The translations under genes and the position numbers were made by a program. From assembly GCA_963789165.1 (NCBI GenBank), contig CAWBJP010000014.1, positions 121,977-185,976 on the forward strand: DNA of 64,000 nucleotides, given 5' to 3'. The notes under the pieces were generated by a model, which was given only the letters and a program-made list of their open reading frames with translations, searched no databases and had not been told where the DNA came from. Every line of letters begins with the position of its first letter. Position 1 is the first letter of the stretch. Origin of the DNA: CAWBJP01 sp963789165. GTDB taxonomy: Bacteria; Actinomycetota; Acidimicrobiia; IMCC26256; BP-133. This document shows, one piece after another, positions 62,330 to 64,000 of the stretch.

Positions 62330-63475
62330 CCGCAGGTCACGGCCGGTTTCCGGCCTCGGCCGAACCCTCCCCCGCCGGCGCTGCACCACATCTGCACCAC
62401 ATTCACCGCCGAACAGGACGTCGAGCTTGTCCGCGGCAGCCCGGTCCACCGACACCGGCAACGACCCGTAGACGTCCGCCGTCGTACGGATCGAGGCGTG
62501 CCCGAGCCGCCGCTGGATCACCTCGAGATCCACCCCGACCTCCCGCATCAGCGCCCCGGCCGAGTGGCGCAGCCGGTGGAACGTGAGCCCCTCCAGGCCG
62601 GCCCGGACCAGGGCGGGGTTGTAGACCCGCATCCGGAAGTTCGACGCCCGCAGCGGCCCACCAGCCGGCGCCTGGACGACAAGCTCGTCCCGGCCGTGCC
62701 GCCCGGTGCGGGCCAGGTGGGCGGCCAGCTCGTCCACCACGTATCCGGGCAGGGAGATCGTCCTCGCCGCTGCCATCGTCTTGCCGTCGCCCTCGACGAA
62801 CTGGCCATCGACCTCGTTGATGGTCGCGCCCACGGTCACGGTCCGCCTCAGGAAGTCGACAGCCCCCACCCGCAGCCCGACCATCTCGGCCAGGCGCAAG
62901 CCGGTCGCCCCGAGGAACACTGCCACCCGGTAGTCGGTGGGCATCGCGTCGGCCAGGCGCAGGACGTCTGCGGCCAAGGCGTTGCGCTTCGTCGCCTTCG
63001 ACAGCTCGGGGAGGCGGATCCCGCGGCACGGGGTGCGGGCCAGCAGGTCATCCTCGACGGCCCACGAGCAGATGGCGCGGAGCACCCCGTAGTCCGTCTG
63101 GACCGTCTTCGGGGCCAACCCACGATCGACCATCCGGTCGACGCACGCCCGGATATGGCTCGGCCGGAGGTCGCCGAGGTGGACGGGACCGAGGACGGGC
63201 AGGAGGTGGACCCTGACCACGGACCGGTCCCGGGCCAGCGTGGTCTTGCGCTTCGTCGGGTTGGCCTCCAGCCACGCCGCGGCCAGGTCGGCGAAGGTGA
63301 CCCTTCCGGATGCCGGGTCAATCCACGCCCCGCGGCGCTGCTCGACCTCCACCTCGGCGAGGTAGGCGCGGGCGTCGGCCTTGGTGTCGAACGTCTTGGT
63401 GCGCTGCCCGCCGGCGGGGTCGCGGAACCTCGCCTCCCACCGGTCCGTCCTGGGTGCCCTACGGATCGAGCCCAT
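62321..63475 (-). CDS. Tyrosine recombinase/integrase of element B
   Basis: An intact 384-residue phage-type integrase. The N-terminal arm-binding/core domain includes TFADLAAAWLEANPTKRKTT and SHIRACVDRMVDRGLAPKTV. The catalytic residues are R194 (ATGLRLAEM), K232 (GDGKTM), H300 and R303 (TFHRLRHSAG), H326 (LGHASIRTT) and Y336 (ADVYGSL). The start at 63475 overlaps the upstream frame by TGATG. The gene ends 44 bases from the core, so its own 3' end carries the arm-type sites. It probably inserts both elements into tRNA-Ala. Confidence 0.93.
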   Translation of the reverse strand: MGSIRRAPRTDRWEARFRDPAGGQRTKTFDTKADARAYLAEVEVEQRRGAWIDPASGRVTFADLAAAWLEANPTKRKTTLARDRSVVRVHLLPVLGPVHLGDLRPSHIRACVDRMVDRGLAPKTVQTDYGVLRAICSWAVEDDLLARTPCRGIRLPELSKATKRNALAADVLRLADAMPTDYRVAVFLGATGLRLAEMVGLRVGAVDFLRRTVTVGATINEVDGQFVEGDGKTMAAARTISLPGYVVDELAAHLARTGRHGRDELVVQAPAGGPLRASNFRMRVYNPALVRAGLEGLTFHRLRHSAGALMREVGVDLEVIQRRLGHASIRTTADVYGSLPVSVDRAAADKLDVLFGGECGADVVQRRRGRVRPRPETGRDLRWR

Positions 63476-64000
63476 CAGTTTCTCCCTCTCGTGCTGTAAC
63501 GGCTATCGGAGGTGTTCTCGGAGGCGTTCTCGGAGGCGTTCTCGGAGGCGTTCTCGGAGGCGAGTGCCCGCTGCTCCGGCGGTGGGCGGCGACCCGGCAG
63601 CGCCCCGAGCAGAACCGGGCGTCCGAGCGCTGGGCTGCATAGAGGCACGGGGGGGTGCAAGAGCACCACGGTGGTGCTCCTGGCCCTCGCTATGCAGAGC
63701 GGGTCTTGGGGCGGCGTCGAAGGGGCGACGAACGTCAAGTCGCACCAGTCGCAGACCGTCGTCCTCCCCTCCCGGTGGCGACCGGCACGCTCGTCCTCGG
63801 CCGCCCACCGGCACGACGCCGAGCAGTAGGTGCGGGGGGCACCGCCGACGTGCACGCAGCGCCGCCACCGCCCGGCCGCAGTGGGCGCAGGTTGCGGTGT
63901 AGCGGATCGGCCAGGGCACCGAAGCAGGCGGCGCACAGCTCCTCCGGCCACCACTGGTCCTCCCAATCCCACCCTTCGGGCAGTTCGTCCACTTTCTCCT
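63475..64000 (-). CDS. Cys-rich zinc-binding protein of element B (partial, frameshifts)
   Basis: The frame that ends RGRN-stop overlaps the integrase start as TGATG, a coupling pattern. It contains CVHVGGAPRTYCSASCRWAA, then EGRTTVCDWCDLTFVAP and, in another frame, SDARFCSGRCRVAAHRR, three Cys-pair units like repeated zinc ribbons. The S-E-N-A tail is encoded by the 12-bp repeat. One-base shifts occur near 63858 and 63918, relative to the element A copy. The 5' end lies beyond the window. Function unknown; tight coupling suggests an integrase helper. Confidence 0.5.
   Translation of the reverse strand, partial: GESGRTARRVGLGGPVVAGGAVRRLLRCPGRSATPQPAPTAAGRWRRCVHVGGAPRTYCSASCRWAAEDERAGRHREGRTTVCDWCDLTFVAPSTPPQDPLCIARARSTTVVLLHPPVPLCSPALGRPVLLGALPGRRPPPEQRALASENASENASENASENTSDSRYSTRGRN
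63507..63566. repeat. 12-bp tandem repeat, element B copy
   Basis: Four full units (one CGGAGGTGTTCT and three CGGAGGCGTTCT) and a degenerate fifth. All are 12 bases, unlike the element A copy, which has an additional 11-base unit. Confidence 0.85.

Larger units (their letters stand above)
62284..64000. mobile_element. Integrative element B (left end only; continues beyond the window)
   Basis: From 62284 the sequence repeats element A's left end almost exactly for about 1.3 kb (core, arm sites, integrase). It then differs for about 130 bp within the Zn-protein gene and matches again to the window end. Small differences (a Pro/His change, several indels, one repeat unit, a replaced segment) argue that B is a distinct element, not a copying artefact. 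Confidence 0.8.

Noticed and set aside
62284..64000. Assembly artefact duplicating the left end of element A
   Set aside because: The copies differ by a missense change, several indels, a repeat unit and a fully replaced segment of about 130 bp, which an assembly error would not create. Junction reads would still be useful.

Overview
This is a GC-rich chromosome segment that reads as Actinomycetota. The clues are the order mfd / PpiC lipoprotein / MazG / enolase / FtsB-DivIC, a 33-residue bS22-type ribosomal micro-gene, many GTG and TTG starts, and GTGA/ATGA/TGATG gene overlaps throughout. An uncultured Acidimicrobiia-like lineage is my best guess, but that is inference. Many conserved single-copy genes are broken by one-base indels, often in G or C runs (mfd, moeA, moaA, galU, glmU, ychF, uppP, prs, rsmI, the S8 protease). 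In prs and moaA the indels nearly cancel each other. I therefore treat most of these breaks as sequence errors, and I give one feature per intended gene with the break noted.

Region 1 (1-7.5 kb): a gliding/ABC-auxiliary type export cluster (ATPase, permease fused to a GldG-like domain, DUF4340 lipoprotein), a rotamase lipoprotein, a CopC/YtkA-like plus CopD-like membrane pair, and a PKD-like surface protein. Region 2 (7.5-13.2 kb): lipid or CoA metabolism (acyl-CoA synthetase, saccharopine-dehydrogenase-like protein, two SDRs) around a PucR-type regulator. Region 3 (13.2-29 kb): two overlapping LuxR-type response regulators, one with a degenerate receiver; ftsB; eno; a secreted GLPGLP-rich protein; mazG; ppiC; mfd; a lipoprotein; then pth, rplY, prs, glmU and tRNA-Gln. 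Region 4 (29-38.1 kb): bS22, ispE-rsmA-tatD, an AbrB regulator with a Cys pair tail, and the string fmdB-mtnP-uppP-HAD-aat-ychF-DUF192-rsmI. Region 5 (38.2-47.6 kb): a GAF-GGDEF protein, galU, a secreted subtilase, the molybdenum-cofactor genes moeA, moaA and moaC, a membrane protein, and a translin-like protein next to tRNA-Ala(CGC).

Region 6 (47.6-64 kb) is accessory. A 14,652-bp integrative element (element A) sits in the 3' half of tRNA-Ala. Its right end carries a 46-bp copy of the tRNA 3' end. Immediately after that junction a second, related element (element B) begins, with a nearly identical integrase and left end, so two elements lie in tandem. Element A carries an integrase operon, a Cro/Xre and excisionase-like switch, and a DnaB/RepA-like ATPase followed by six GGTCACG iterons around a large palindrome (a probable replication origin). 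It also has HNH and GIY-YIG nucleases, a terminase-small-like protein, two tail-assembly chaperones with a possible -1 frameshift signal, an HK97-gp10-like protein and a 620-residue tape measure. I see no large terminase, portal, protease, capsid or major tail protein. Element A therefore looks like a replicating phage satellite or a tail-biased prophage remnant. It is the most novel content of the window.

A second unusual object is a fold-back sequence of about 290 bp with nested inverted repeats between tRNA-Gln and the bS22 gene.
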